Assembly: GCA_003141315.1 (NCBI GenBank)
Contig: PLLP01000008.1
Coordinates: forward strand, 62,001 to 126,000
Length of the DNA stretch: 64,000 nucleotides
Direction of reading: 5' to 3'
DNA from: Phycisphaerales bacterium
GTDB taxonomy: Bacteria; Planctomycetota; Phycisphaerae; Sedimentisphaerales; Anaerobacaceae
The position numbers were made by a program, and so were the translations under genes. The notes beneath the pieces are model-generated. The model was not told the DNA's origin. It did not search any database and saw nothing but the letters and a program-made list of their open reading frames with translations. This document shows, piece by piece, positions 36,249-44,949 of the stretch (within the stretch, counting starts at the first letter, position 1; each line of letters starts with the position of its first letter).

Positions 36249-36356
36249 ACATTCACAAAAACGACGGGATAAATCTGTAAGCAATTTCTGACGCACAAGA
36301 CGATATATATATCCATATCCGCCGCTGGCTTATTCGCCGTCTTTATGGCGGCAGCA

Positions 36357-36372
36357 GCCCGCCGCGGCGGGC
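36357..36372. repeat. Perfect 16-bp GC palindrome upstream of murJ
   Basis: GCCCGCCGCGGCGGGC is a member of the CCGCC/GGCGG palindrome family of this window. It lies in the gap between rodA and murJ, 24 bases ahead of the murJ start I chose. Confidence 0.55.
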
Positions 36373-36395
36373 TTCTTTCCGGGAACAAAACTTTT

Positions 36396-37982
36396 ATGAT
36401 AAAAGGTTTCAGGCAGATTGCATCCTTCACCGTCCTCAGCAGGATTCTCGGCTTGCTCCGCGAGATGACATTCGCAAGTTTCTTCGGCGCAAGCGGTGTG
36501 ATGGATATCTGGGTGATTGGCTTTAAGATTCCGAACCTCGCACGCAGGCTCTTCGGAGAAGGGGCGGCCTCTTCGTCATTCATCCCGGTCTATAGTCAGA
36601 AACTGCAGGAAGACCCAAAACAGGCGCAGGAGCTTGCGAATACCGCTGTCACCGTCATCACCGTCCTGCTTACCGCGATTGTAATAGTCGGCGAGGCATT
36701 CATCTGGATTTACTACGGTTTTTTTGCGACGCTCGAAGGCACAAAACAAATGTATGCGCTTTCCGGCATTATGCTTCCCTATATGATTTTGGTTTGCGTG
36801 GTGGCAATTCTCGGCGGCGTGCTAAACACACACCGGCATTTTGCCGCACCAGCCGCCGCGCCGCTCATCTTAAATATCTTTCTCCTCGGTGCACTGTGGT
36901 ACACGGAAAAAATCCTCCACACACCCGGCATAAGACAGGTCTATTATATCTCTATCGCGGTTTTACTCGCAGGTCTGGCTCAACTGGCAATCCAGATTCC
37001 CGCTCTCAAATCGGTCGGCGTCACTATTGGGGCAGGTTGGCAGGTGCATTCCGACGCATTTAAAAAAATATTCCTGCTGATGGCGCCGATGATTCTGGGA
37101 CTTGCCGCCACGCAGATTAATACGCTCGTTGACGACATCACCGCAAAATGCCTTTCCGGCTCGGCTGAAAAAGGAGAATTTTTTTACCTCTTCGGCACAC
37201 AAATAAAATACCCGCTCTGGGAAGGAACTGTCGCCAGGCTTTTCTATGCACAAAGGCTCTACCAGTTCCCGCTCGGCGTCCTGGGCATCTCGCTGGCTGT
37301 TGCTATTTTTCCGGTTATGAGCGCACAGGTTGCAAAAAAAGACTTCAGCGGCCTAAGTAAATCCATTTCATCCGGATTGCGAACCTCTATCTTTATCGCC
37401 CTGCCCGCAACCGCTGGACTAATCCTGATTGGCAAACCCCTGATTTCAGCTATCTATCAAAGAGGACTTTTTACCGCCAACGACACTTTAATCACAACCA
37501 AAATATTATCCTGCTTTTCGCTGGGCCTTTGCGGCTACTTTGCACAGCAGCTTATCACAAGGGCATTTTATTCGTTCCAGGATTCCAAAATGCCCGCCAT
37601 CAGCGCAGCCATTGCCGTTGGCGTAAATCTGGTATTGAATCTTACTCTCGTCTGGTTCATCGGCGCTGCCGGCCTTGCGCTTTCAACAGCTCTATGCTCA
37701 TACCTGCAGGTCTTTTTCCTGCTCATCGTTCTGCAAAAAAAACTCGGCAGCTCGCTGCTCGACGGCCTGCCGGCTGTGGCGCTAAAGACAATCGCAGCCA
37801 CTATCGCTATGACACTTACCGGCCTGCTCGCTTTATATCTGCTGCGAAACCTGCCCCACAGGTCGCGATTTGATATTATCAGGGTTATTGTTGTGGTTAT
37901 TTCTTCCGCATCTGTTTATATCCTGGCGGCAAAAGTTTTGAAAATCGATGAACTAAAACTCCTTACAGCCAAAAATAAATAG
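36396..37982 (+). CDS. murJ: Lipid II flippase MurJ
   Basis: From the ATG at 36396 the protein has 528 residues (MIKGFRQIASFTVLSRILGL), a typical MurJ opening. About 14 transmembrane helices are seen. Family motifs include RRLFGEGAASSSFIPVYSQ (here ARRLFGEG), PLGVLGISLAVAIFPVMS, and LISAIYQRGLFTANDT. It flips lipid II across the inner membrane for wall synthesis. An ATG at 36345 would add a low-complexity Ala/Gly/Arg tract that comes from the palindrome, so it is disfavoured. It is adjacent to rodA on the same strand. Confidence 0.92.
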   Translation: MIKGFRQIASFTVLSRILGLLREMTFASFFGASGVMDIWVIGFKIPNLARRLFGEGAASSSFIPVYSQKLQEDPKQAQELANTAVTVITVLLTAIVIVGEAFIWIYYGFFATLEGTKQMYALSGIMLPYMILVCVVAILGGVLNTHRHFAAPAAAPLILNIFLLGALWYTEKILHTPGIRQVYYISIAVLLAGLAQLAIQIPALKSVGVTIGAGWQVHSDAFKKIFLLMAPMILGLAATQINTLVDDITAKCLSGSAEKGEFFYLFGTQIKYPLWEGTVARLFYAQRLYQFPLGVLGISLAVAIFPVMSAQVAKKDFSGLSKSISSGLRTSIFIALPATAGLILIGKPLISAIYQRGLFTANDTLITTKILSCFSLGLCGYFAQQLITRAFYSFQDSKMPAISAAIAVGVNLVLNLTLVWFIGAAGLALSTALCSYLQVFFLLIVLQKKLGSSLLDGLPAVALKTIAATIAMTLTGLLALYLLRNLPHRSRFDIIRVIVVVISSASVYILAAKVLKIDELKLLTAKNK

Positions 37983-38103
37983 CGAATAACCCCCAAACCG
38001 CCGCCTTAAAATTTATAACCTCCTTGTTTTTAACTACTTAAGAAAAAAAATATTGCTAATGAGCGAGGGAAAATCACCCGAAAAATATTAAATGGCAAAG
38101 TTC

Positions 38104-38133
38104 TTGCCCTTTCAACTGTGCCAAACGTATAAT
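38104..38133 (+). promoter_or_regulatory. Sigma-70-type promoter of the 825-residue secreted protein
   Basis: TTGCCC (38104-38109) and a perfect TATAAT (38128-38133) are separated by 18 bases, 24 bases upstream of the ATG. Confidence 0.6.
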
Positions 38134-38157
38134 CTCTGGTCTGGAATGGAGCAGTAA

Positions 38158-40635
38158 ATGCAAAAAAAAGCGGGCTTTCAACTATACTTTATCGCAGCGT
38201 TTATGGCGATTGCCATACTGCTCTGCGTTCCGCAGGCTTATGCCCGCCCTGCCGATTCCGGAGAGTTTTCTTCCGAAGCAAGCGCAAAAACCTTTTACGA
38301 ACTGTCGCTGCAGATTGCAAGCGCCAAGGATGTCAATCAGGCAAAGGCTGAACGTGCGATTATCTTTCTGCGGGCGGCAAAGGAACTCGACAAACAGGCT
38401 ATTTACGTCTTCCCTGATATGGCAAAACTTATCCGGCAGTATTCGTCTGGCGACCAGACTGACCTTGTTAAAGACATGCTCCTCGAATATACAAAAAAGC
38501 CGATAGATTTTGAGGTAATCAAAAACGCAATCTCTTATCTGCTCGACAAGTCCGGCGACAGAGAAAACAGGTCGAATCTCACCGAGAATATGTACATGAA
38601 CCTGCGAAGCAGGAATCCATACCTCGATTCGGAGCTGCTTAGCACGCTCGGTTTTCTGCATCTGGAAGTGGCAGACTCGAACGCAACGAATATGTTTATA
38701 ATGGCATATACCGCTAACCCCTATAACAGGCTTGTCTATGCGAAGCTGCGGGAGCTTGTGCCTGACAAAATCAACGCCCTTGCTCATCTTGAACATTTAA
38801 GGCTTATGCTCGGCGAAAACCCGCTGGACCTCGATGCGGCAATGAGCTTTGCAGACTTCGCCCGCAGATTAGAGCTTTATCAGGCAGCTTCAGACGCCTA
38901 CAAATACTGCTCTGACCTTTACAACTATCTCTTTCCCGGCAAACCGCTGCCTCCCGAAATTTACCTGCCCTGGTCGATTAGTGATTACAACGACGCTCCT
39001 AATCTGAACAAGTGCCTGCAACTGGCCAGTCTGGTTCGCCAAGATGGACGCTTTGACCTTGTGCTCGACGCGATAGCCGCAAGGGCTGCCCTGAAGCTCT
39101 CAGACAGCAATCAGGCAAACCAGATATTCGAGCAGGCTGAAAAAAAGGCAAAGGAAATCTATAACAGCAATACATCAAATGTCGAGCTGGCCAAAAAACT
39201 CGCCTGGTATTATTGTTTTGCCAGACCTGACCCGAACCAGGCATCCGAATGGGCCGCGGCAGCATATTCGGTCGAGCCGAACTCGCCGATGGCAGCAGCT
39301 TTATCCGCCTACAGCCTGCTTACAAAAAAACAGACCGAGCAGGCAAAACGGCTGGCAGAAAAATTCCAGAACAATCAAATCTCGCTGATAGTCATGGCAA
39401 AGATAGCGCTTGCCGATTCCAAACCTGACAAGGCTGCCGAAAATCTTAAAACGGCTATTGCCCTGGAACCCGGCACACTCGAGGCAGAACTTGCCAAAAA
39501 GCTGCTTGCCGCACTCGGCCAGTCATATACGGCCCTGCCAAATCCCGAAGCAAGTCTTGCGATGTTAAAAAACAGCCTAAAAAGAGCATTAGTCCCAAAA
39601 TTTACTACGCCTGACAAAATTTTGTCTTTCGATTTAAACGTCACGGGAAAAAGGTTCAGCTATTTCAAAGATTTTGGTGCGACACTTACGATAAGCAACG
39701 TCTCTGCAGAGCCCGTTTTAGTCTCCGATAATGCAATCTTCACAGGACGTATCAGGGTCGATGCCAAAGTGAGCGGCGACATTGCAGCAATAACAATTCC
39801 AAATCTTGTTAACCTGAAAATCGAACCTACAAAACCCATCGAGCCGGGCAAAAACATGCTTATAGACCTCAACCTTATGACGGGACAATTACAACAAATT
39901 TTACTTTCCCGCCCGCAGGGCAGCTTCCAGATAGATTTCACCGTTTATCTTGACCCTGTCACCACAGACGGAAAGGTAATGAACAAATTAGCCGATATAA
40001 AACCCATCGAACGCCATATCGAAAGAACCGGCGAACAAATTACAGCCCAGTCTCTACAATACGGGTACAACTCGATAACTAGAAACTACAGCAGCCCGAA
40101 AATCACCGCTGCCCGTCTCTTTGCCGGATTGCTTGCCGAGTATAACCTGTCGTCAAAAGGCAAAATTTCCTACAAAACCTACCGCACCGACAACCTGTCG
40201 CAGTATCTCAAATCAGGCCTGCTCAAATGTCTCGAAGATAACGACCCTGAAGTCAAAATCCAGACACTGGCGGCTATGAATTTAATACCGCTGGATGCCG
40301 CCTTCACGGCAAAACTCAATGAATTCATCAATCCGGCAAAGGCCGACTGGCCGGTCAGGCTTATCGCCGCCTATCTGCTCGCTGAAAAAACTTCCAATTT
40401 CCGCAAAGTCCTCGACTCAACCGTTAGGTATGACTCCGACGAACTGGTAAGAGAAATGGCCGTTTCATTCGGCGTAAAGATGCCCCCCGAATTCCTGATA
40501 AAACCTGCCGCAGTCGCACCAAAAGAACCGAACAAACCTGCCGCAGCCGCTTCAAAAGAACCGAACAAGCCTAAAGAGCCAAACAAGACTGATGTAAACG
40601 CTATTCCCGCACAATCCGGCCGCATCACAAAATAA
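38158..40635 (+). CDS. Large secreted repeat protein with EPN-rich tail
   Basis: This 825-residue protein has a signal peptide (LYFIAAFMAIAILLCVPQAYA). The body is mostly alpha-helical with tetratricopeptide-like pairs (for example AAENLKTAIALEPGTLEAEL near 430). A beta-rich insert follows at about 480-610, then a HEAT-like stretch (LKCLEDNDPEVKIQTLAAMN). The tail is repetitive (PKEPNKPAAAASKEPNKPKE). I do not recognise a family. It probably acts as a periplasmic scaffold. It stands alone with its own promoter. Confidence 0.75.
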   Translation: MQKKAGFQLYFIAAFMAIAILLCVPQAYARPADSGEFSSEASAKTFYELSLQIASAKDVNQAKAERAIIFLRAAKELDKQAIYVFPDMAKLIRQYSSGDQTDLVKDMLLEYTKKPIDFEVIKNAISYLLDKSGDRENRSNLTENMYMNLRSRNPYLDSELLSTLGFLHLEVADSNATNMFIMAYTANPYNRLVYAKLRELVPDKINALAHLEHLRLMLGENPLDLDAAMSFADFARRLELYQAASDAYKYCSDLYNYLFPGKPLPPEIYLPWSISDYNDAPNLNKCLQLASLVRQDGRFDLVLDAIAARAALKLSDSNQANQIFEQAEKKAKEIYNSNTSNVELAKKLAWYYCFARPDPNQASEWAAAAYSVEPNSPMAAALSAYSLLTKKQTEQAKRLAEKFQNNQISLIVMAKIALADSKPDKAAENLKTAIALEPGTLEAELAKKLLAALGQSYTALPNPEASLAMLKNSLKRALVPKFTTPDKILSFDLNVTGKRFSYFKDFGATLTISNVSAEPVLVSDNAIFTGRIRVDAKVSGDIAAITIPNLVNLKIEPTKPIEPGKNMLIDLNLMTGQLQQILLSRPQGSFQIDFTVYLDPVTTDGKVMNKLADIKPIERHIERTGEQITAQSLQYGYNSITRNYSSPKITAARLFAGLLAEYNLSSKGKISYKTYRTDNLSQYLKSGLLKCLEDNDPEVKIQTLAAMNLIPLDAAFTAKLNEFINPAKADWPVRLIAAYLLAEKTSNFRKVLDSTVRYDSDELVREMAVSFGVKMPPEFLIKPAAVAPKEPNKPAAAASKEPNKPKEPNKTDVNAIPAQSGRITK

Positions 40636-40698
40636 ACAAACCCCCGGCGAATAAATTACACAAATTTCCCACGTCCTGCCGATTTGTTAAAATTAGTA

Positions 40699-40726
40699 TT
40701 GTATTATCCCCGTAATTTTGTAGAAT
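40699..40726 (+). promoter_or_regulatory. Sigma-70-type promoter of the ferredoxin gene
   Basis: TTGTAT (40699-40704) and TAGAAT (40721-40726), 16 bases apart, lie 43 bases upstream of the ATG at 40770. Confidence 0.5.
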
Positions 40727-40769
40727 TCTGGCCTTCACAGAAGTTTTGTTTTTTTTGAAAGGGTTTATA

Positions 40770-40943
40770 ATGGCGGCTATAGTTGATAAAAGTAAATGCA
40801 CCGGTTGTGAAACATGTGTTGGCGAATGTCCCAGCGAGGCAATTAAAATGGTCGATGAAAAGGCCGAAATCGACCCCGAACTCTGCATTGATTGCGGCGT
40901 ATGCGTCGATGCCTGCCCCGTTGAAGCCATCAGCCTCGAATAG
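40770..40943 (+). CDS. 2[4Fe-4S] ferredoxin
   Basis: This is a 57-residue protein with two CxxCxxCxxxCP clusters: CTGCETCVGECP and CIDCGVCVDACP. It is a clostridial-type low-potential electron carrier in the cytoplasm. The start is an ATG with AAAGGG just upstream; a TTG at 40746 is an unlikely alternative. Such ferredoxins point to anaerobic or fermentative metabolism, although that is an inference from one gene. Confidence 0.95.
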   Translation: MAAIVDKSKCTGCETCVGECPSEAIKMVDEKAEIDPELCIDCGVCVDACPVEAISLE

Positions 40944-41037
40944 TTTTAAGTTTTGAACTTTAAGTTTTTAGTTTTGAATTCGCCGGTTTGTTATCTCGAC
41001 TAAAAACTGTCAGCTATCTACTAACAACTTTGTTTGT

Positions 41038-41112
41038 GGCCCCATCGTCTAGGCCGGCCCAGGACACCGGGTTTTCAACCCGGCGACAGGGGTTCGAATC
41101 CCCTTGGGGCTA
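41038..41112 (+). tRNA. tRNA-Glu (anticodon TTC)
   Basis: Full cloverleaf: acceptor GGCCCCA / TGGGGCT (one G-U pair), anticodon stem CCGGG / CCCGG with loop TTTTCAA, T arm GGGGTTCGAATCCCC. CCA is not encoded. Confidence 0.95.
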
Positions 41113-41202
41113 TTTTCCCCGTCTATAAACGGAAAAAATAGAATCCGCATCGATTGGCTCAACTAAGAATGTCATCGCTTGTATAAAGAAAGGAGAAAGA
41201 CT

Positions 41203-41781
41203 ATGTTCACTCAAAAATCAACCAGGTATGTATTCGCAATGGCCACAGCCTGTATCGCAGTTTTAGCCGTGATTTCGGGCTGCACCAAAGTTGCGGAAAC
41301 GAATGTTGCGACCCCTGCAGAGTCGAAGTTGTCACAGTACGAGGCGGAGGCGAAAGCCATTGCCGGGCACATCGCCACCTTCGACACACTGGACTACGTT
41401 GTTTTCACCCAGCAGCAGTGGGAGCGGCTGCATGAGAGCCACTCCAAAGACGTTATCGTGCACTGGCCCGATGGACACCAGACTCAGGGTATCGAGAAAC
41501 ACATCGAGGACCTGAAGAGTATGTTTGTCTATGCCCCGGATACACGGATAAAGATTCACACGGTAAAGTTTGGTTCGGGTGAGTGGACAGCCGTAATCGG
41601 AATAATGGAGGGAACCTTCACTAAGCCGATGCCCACGCCGGATGGCAAGATGATACCGCCGACCGGAAAGCCGTACAAGATTACGATGTGCACCGTAGGC
41701 CATTGGAAAGACGGCGTAATGAACGAAGAGTATTTGTTCTGGGACAATCTCACGTTTATGAAGCAGATTGGTCTGATGTAA
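41203..41781 (+). CDS. Lipoprotein with SnoaL/ester-cyclase-like domain
   Basis: From the ATG at 41203 (AGGAGA upstream) the protein has 192 residues. A lipobox (AVISGC, Cys at 29 or so) indicates lipid anchoring. The domain (VIVHWPDGHQTQGIEKHIED, SGEWTAVIGIMEGTFTKP, YLFWDNLTFMKQIGL) resembles the SnoaL-like ester cyclase / aldol condensation fold. Members bind small hydrophobic molecules; the substrate is unknown. Base composition is higher in GC than neighbours. Confidence 0.75.
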   Translation: MFTQKSTRYVFAMATACIAVLAVISGCTKVAETNVATPAESKLSQYEAEAKAIAGHIATFDTLDYVVFTQQQWERLHESHSKDVIVHWPDGHQTQGIEKHIEDLKSMFVYAPDTRIKIHTVKFGSGEWTAVIGIMEGTFTKPMPTPDGKMIPPTGKPYKITMCTVGHWKDGVMNEEYLFWDNLTFMKQIGLM

Positions 41782-41938
41782 TAAACTTTATAATTGGGCT
41801 AACGCCTTTAATAACACCGGTCTAAAAATAATAGGGAACGTCGGGGCTGTTGAAAAAGTCCCACATTTGCCTATTTAATTCCCTTCTCATTCTCGCCATC
41901 AACATCCGAAATAACAATAACTAAACTATACCGCAATA

Positions 41939-42631
41939 TTATGGTTCCCACCGAAGATTGCTAACTTTACTTCTTGATATCGTCATAAACTTTGGCGCAT
42001 CACTCCCCTTGCAAAGAACATTGAATTTTTTTGCACCAAAAGGAAAGCTATGCTTGTTAAACCTTATCAAGTTAGGTCCGCCATTCTGATTCCAGCCGGG
42101 AATACTTTCAAACAAAATAATAGTATTCGGGTCTACTTCATTCCATGTTTTCCCATTTAAATTCTTGTTCATTGCATAGCCAGAAAGGTCATCTTCTACA
42201 TCCAGACAATGAAATGTTTCTTTTGTAATATAAAAATTCGGATCAGACAAAAGAGTATCGCACCACTTCGTAGCTTGTGGAAATTTGCCATTGTGTTCAT
42301 CACAGTAAAGTTTGATGCCGTTGCCTAAATTCGTAATTCTATTTTTACAATAAGAGGAGTCTATAATAAACATATCCCATATCATATAAGTCATTCCGAC
42401 ACATAATATCACAGCCAATGCAGGTACGATACTGGCAAACACTCGATAAGCCAAATTGGAATCTTTTGTTGTTCTTTTCACTCCAATTCTGCCTAACGCA
42501 AAAGAGACCACCCAAATAAACCAACAGAGGTAAATAATACCCGGTATTTTGAAATGCAAACCACTTAATAACCAAGCAATAACTGCTAATACAAGAGAAG
42601 TAACTGACAGATGTCCTGATATTATTTTCAT
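41939..42631 (-). CDS. Membrane protein with pseudopilin-like C-terminal head
   Basis: From the ATG at 42631 the protein has 230 residues. Three hydrophobic helices fill the first 90 residues (SVTSLVLAVIAWLLSGL, IIYLCWFIWVVSFALG, IVPALAVILCVGMTYMIWD), similar to DUF4190-type membrane modules. The C-terminal 130 residues (NGIKLYCDEHNGKFPQATKW, FHCLDVEDDLSGYAMN, NTIILFESIPGWNQNGGPN) resemble the globular head of planctomycete pseudopilins (DUF1559-like) without the prepilin helix. The gene is AT-rich compared with neighbours. Function unknown. Confidence 0.65.
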   Translation of the reverse strand: MKIISGHLSVTSLVLAVIAWLLSGLHFKIPGIIYLCWFIWVVSFALGRIGVKRTTKDSNLAYRVFASIVPALAVILCVGMTYMIWDMFIIDSSYCKNRITNLGNGIKLYCDEHNGKFPQATKWCDTLLSDPNFYITKETFHCLDVEDDLSGYAMNKNLNGKTWNEVDPNTIILFESIPGWNQNGGPNLIRFNKHSFPFGAKKFNVLCKGSDAPKFMTISRSKVSNLRWEP

Positions 42632-42685
42632 AATGGTAATAATACCGAGTTTGTGTGCCGTCCGCAATTTTGAACTTTGAGTTTT

Positions 42686-42713
42686 CTTCGTGCCCTTCGT
42701 GTTCTTCGTGGTG
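42686..42713. repeat. CTTCGTG-type near-tandem repeat
   Basis: Three imperfect 9-10 base units built on CTTCGTG lie just past the dehydratase gene's stop on the plus strand. The same theme recurs near 49250, 49361, 50120 and 60771. Confidence 0.55.
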
Positions 42714-42720
42714 AAAAAAA

Positions 42721-43197
42721 TCAGACTTTCATTCCGGAGACGTTTGTCTCAAAGACAACAGTATCATTTACGACGCCCTGTATAAAAGCGGAATACGCCC
42801 TGCTGCGAACTGCTGTTAGATGACCAAGCAAATAAAGCCTCGCGGGCGGCTGAACAGCAGCTCGAAACTTCGCGGATTCTATACCCGTAAAACCTATGAA
42901 ACCCTCGACCCCCAAGATGTGCCTGACGAAAAAACTCAAAAGCTGGGCGGCGCACTCAATCATAATAACGCCCGGCATCAAAGGCCTGCCCGGAATATGC
43001 CCCCTTATCCAGAACTCGTGTTCGGTCACGTCTTTAAAGCCAAGAATCAGCCGCTTATCCTTATCGAACCAGAGGATGCCGTTAAGCTGCTGCATCTCGA
43101 AATTCTGGGGGTTGACCTTCAGAATGGCCTCTTTATCGAAGACCGGCTTAGCTTTCAGGTCTATTCGCGATAAATCAAATAATAACGGTGAGGGCAT
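42721..43197 (-). CDS. FabZ-like 3-hydroxyacyl-ACP dehydratase
   Basis: From the ATG at 43197, with GAGG 6 bases upstream, the protein has 158 residues. The hotdog fold carries GHIPGRPLMPGVIMIECAAQ at 66-85, close to the FabZ active-site motif HFPGxPxMPGVLxxEAMAQ, with catalytic His67 and Glu81 kept. It probably dehydrates beta-hydroxyacyl-ACP in fatty acid or lipid A-type synthesis. Cys replaces the usual Ala after the Glu. A longer frame to 43260 reads through a palindromic repeat and is rejected. No other fab gene is adjacent. Confidence 0.85.
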   Translation of the reverse strand: MPSPLLFDLSRIDLKAKPVFDKEAILKVNPQNFEMQQLNGILWFDKDKRLILGFKDVTEHEFWIRGHIPGRPLMPGVIMIECAAQLLSFFVRHILGVEGFIGFTGIESAKFRAAVQPPARLYLLGHLTAVRSRAYSAFIQGVVNDTVVFETNVSGMKV

Positions 43198-43229
43198 AAC
43201 CAGCCTCAAAGAAACTGTGTAATTCGAAG

Positions 43230-43362
43230 TCCCGGCCTTCGGCCATCCGAAGGCGGGCAAAGCCTCTCTGCCATCCTTTACCGTAAATCAAGACGGCTCG
43301 AATGAATCAACCGAAGTCCGCCTACGGCGGGTCAGCACGGCGGCATTCCCTGCCCGCCGGTT
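43230..43362. repeat. Cluster of GC-rich palindromes
   Basis: Several CCGCC/GGCGG-type hairpins lie between the dehydratase start and the H1-like gene. Examples are CCGGCCTTCGG (about 43232), CCGAAGGCGGG (about 43250), TCCGCC-TAC-GGCGG (43317-43330) and a CGGCGG...CCGCCGG stretch to about 43361. They belong to the dispersed family seen elsewhere in the window. Confidence 0.55.
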
Positions 43363-43389
43363 ACGCTGATGCTGTGAAAAGCAGATGCC

Positions 43390-43563
43390 TTACTCAGCAG
43401 AGCGAAGTTCGAGAACGGCGCTGCGAACTTCCTGGGCAGTCTTCTTTATATCCTGCATCTGTTTTCGAACTCTGGTGCCGGCTGCCTTGTTGCCGCCCTC
43501 TGCCTTGTTAATATCGCTTTCAATCTCCGCAACCAATCCTTTTAGCTTTTCGTAAGCCTGCAT
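43390..43563 (-). CDS. Histone H1-like (Hc1-type) nucleoid protein
   Basis: From the ATG at 43563, with GGAGG 8 bases upstream, the protein has 57 residues. MQAYEKLKGLVAEIESD followed by EGGNKAAGTRVRKQMQDIKK matches the conserved NKAA-xRVRK core of Hc1-like proteins of Chlamydiae and the H1-like proteins of Bacteroidota. It is a small, helical, basic DNA-binding protein that compacts the nucleoid. It lacks the long Lys/Ala-rich tail of eukaryotic H1. Confidence 0.85.
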   Translation of the reverse strand: MQAYEKLKGLVAEIESDINKAEGGNKAAGTRVRKQMQDIKKTAQEVRSAVLELRSAE

Positions 43564-43698
43564 TAAATTAACCTCCACTATTGTAAAATTAATCCGCATT
43601 CAGTGAAGTCGCCACCGGCGAAATCGACACGAAAATAACCTTTGCAATACCCTTTGTCAAAGGAAAATAGCGTTTTTTGCAAAAAAATTTGGTTCGCC

Positions 43699-44181
43699 TC
43701 AAGGCTGCTTAAACAGTCTTTTCGTCAGTTCCGCTACCCTTTTGCCTCTTCGGATGCACTGTTTTATCACGCGCTCGTCAGGTTTGCCGATTGAAACCGG
43801 CCCGTAATGGTCGCCCTGCGGGTCGCCTTCGATAATCATACCTGCTATCAGCATCGCCTCGATAATGCCCATAATGGTAGTCTCGTTGCCGCCGCCGATA
43901 TTGGCGGAACTGCTGAAGGCTGCCCCAACCTTGCCGTCCAATTTGCCGTGAATTTTTACCGACTCGTCAAAAATCTCTTTTATCTGCGCCGCCATCTGCC
44001 CGTAATATGTCGGCGAACCGATAACTATCGCATCGTATTTGAGCAGGTCGTCCGCCTTTACTTTTTCTGCCGGATTGCAGTCGGTTTCAACGCCGTTTTC
44101 ATTCATCGAACCGGCTATCAATTCCGCCATCTGCTTGGTATTTCCGCTCCGCGAATAATAAATCACTATCCCCTTCGCCAT
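43699..44181 (-). CDS. Flavodoxin-family protein
   Basis: This 160-residue protein has the FMN phosphate-binding loop YYSRSGNTKQMAELI (about 8-22) and AIVIGSPTYYGQM plus SSSANIGGGNETT for the isoalloxazine ring. It is WrbA/NADPH-dependent FMN reductase-like and acts as an FMN electron carrier or quinone reductase in the cytoplasm. AAGGA lies 6 bases before the ATG. No partner oxidoreductase is adjacent. Confidence 0.88.
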   Translation of the reverse strand: MAKGIVIYYSRSGNTKQMAELIAGSMNENGVETDCNPAEKVKADDLLKYDAIVIGSPTYYGQMAAQIKEIFDESVKIHGKLDGKVGAAFSSSANIGGGNETTIMGIIEAMLIAGMIIEGDPQGDHYGPVSIGKPDERVIKQCIRRGKRVAELTKRLFKQP

Positions 44182-44223
44182 CGTTATTCCTTTCAGAAAT
44201 TATACTCTTTCTAAAACCGCCGT

Positions 44224-44949
44224 TTATTTATCCTTAAGGGGAACTATTTCCACGCCAAAGCCTTTGGGAATTTTATATTCGAAAATCTTTTTGTCAATTT
44301 TCTGATTTACTTTCGGCTCCAAAAATCGCACCCGGTAAATATCGCCGTCGGCATTCGTTGCAATAATTTTGGCAGGCAGGTTAAGTTTGTCATCAATCCA
44401 TAATTCAATCGTCTTGTAATCCTTGTATTCCGAATCCGCCTTGGGCGAAAGGTTCAAAACCGCGTATTTTTCACCGCCTTCGCTTTTCTCTACAGGCTGG
44501 TTTATATCGTAATTTTTTTCCAGCTCCTCTGCTTTGGAAAATCCTATTATAGGAAAATTCTTTGCAGCAAGGTCAAACACATCGACTGCCTCTCCCTCCT
44601 TTCCGCTTTCTGCGGACTGATAACGCTTAACCTCCTTTACCTGATAATCGATATGCGTAAGCCAGACGCCATCGAAGATGTATTCATCCTGATATTTTTG
44701 CTCTTTTTCCTCTTCTTCTTTTCGGGTCGCAAAGTTTATCCGCAGCAAAGATTTCGCCGTCTTCGTATCTGAACTGCCGCCGTCTTTAATATAATACAAA
44801 ACGCCCTTTTGCAGCGTTTTCGTCTCGAATACAGGCTGCTCGAACAGATACTCTAATCTGCACTGGTAGCTTTCCAGCCCTCTGGTTCGGTTGTTCAGTT
44901 TTTCGAGATAATCACGAGCTACTTTTTTTTTTCGCCCGCAACGGGGCAT
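44224..44949 (-). CDS. LolA-like domain protein, or C-terminal part of a frameshift fusion
   Basis: This 241-residue reading frame resembles planctomycete outer-membrane lipoprotein-sorting (LolA/DUF1571-like) proteins: YLEKLNNRTRGLESYQCRLEYL near the N-terminus, then GVLYYIKDGG, YIFDGVWLTHIDYQ and TIELWIDDKLNLPAKI. Such domains normally follow a signal peptide, but none is present here: the first 11 residues (MPRCGRKKKVA) come from the overlap with the upstream protease-like gene. A slippery site at 44922-44932 would join the two frames. The alternatives are internal initiation at the weakly preceded ATG at 44949, or a homopolymer assembly error. Confidence 0.7.
   Translation of the reverse strand: MPRCGRKKKVARDYLEKLNNRTRGLESYQCRLEYLFEQPVFETKTLQKGVLYYIKDGGSSDTKTAKSLLRINFATRKEEEEKEQKYQDEYIFDGVWLTHIDYQVKEVKRYQSAESGKEGEAVDVFDLAAKNFPIIGFSKAEELEKNYDINQPVEKSEGGEKYAVLNLSPKADSEYKDYKTIELWIDDKLNLPAKIIATNADGDIYRVRFLEPKVNQKIDKKIFEYKIPKGFGVEIVPLKDK
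44919..44932 (-). other. A-AAA-AAG slippery site directly before the upstream stop
   Basis: On the minus strand ten A are followed by G and TAG. In the protease-like frame the last codons are AAA AAA AAG TAG, so the final seven bases are the canonical -1 slippery heptamer in the correct register. A -1 shift reads AAA GTA and continues into the 241-residue LolA-like frame. No strong downstream stimulatory hairpin is apparent. Confidence 0.5.

Noticed and set aside
36345-36395. Upstream start for murJ
   Set aside because: The added residues come from a palindromic repeat and the later ATG matches the usual MurJ opening.
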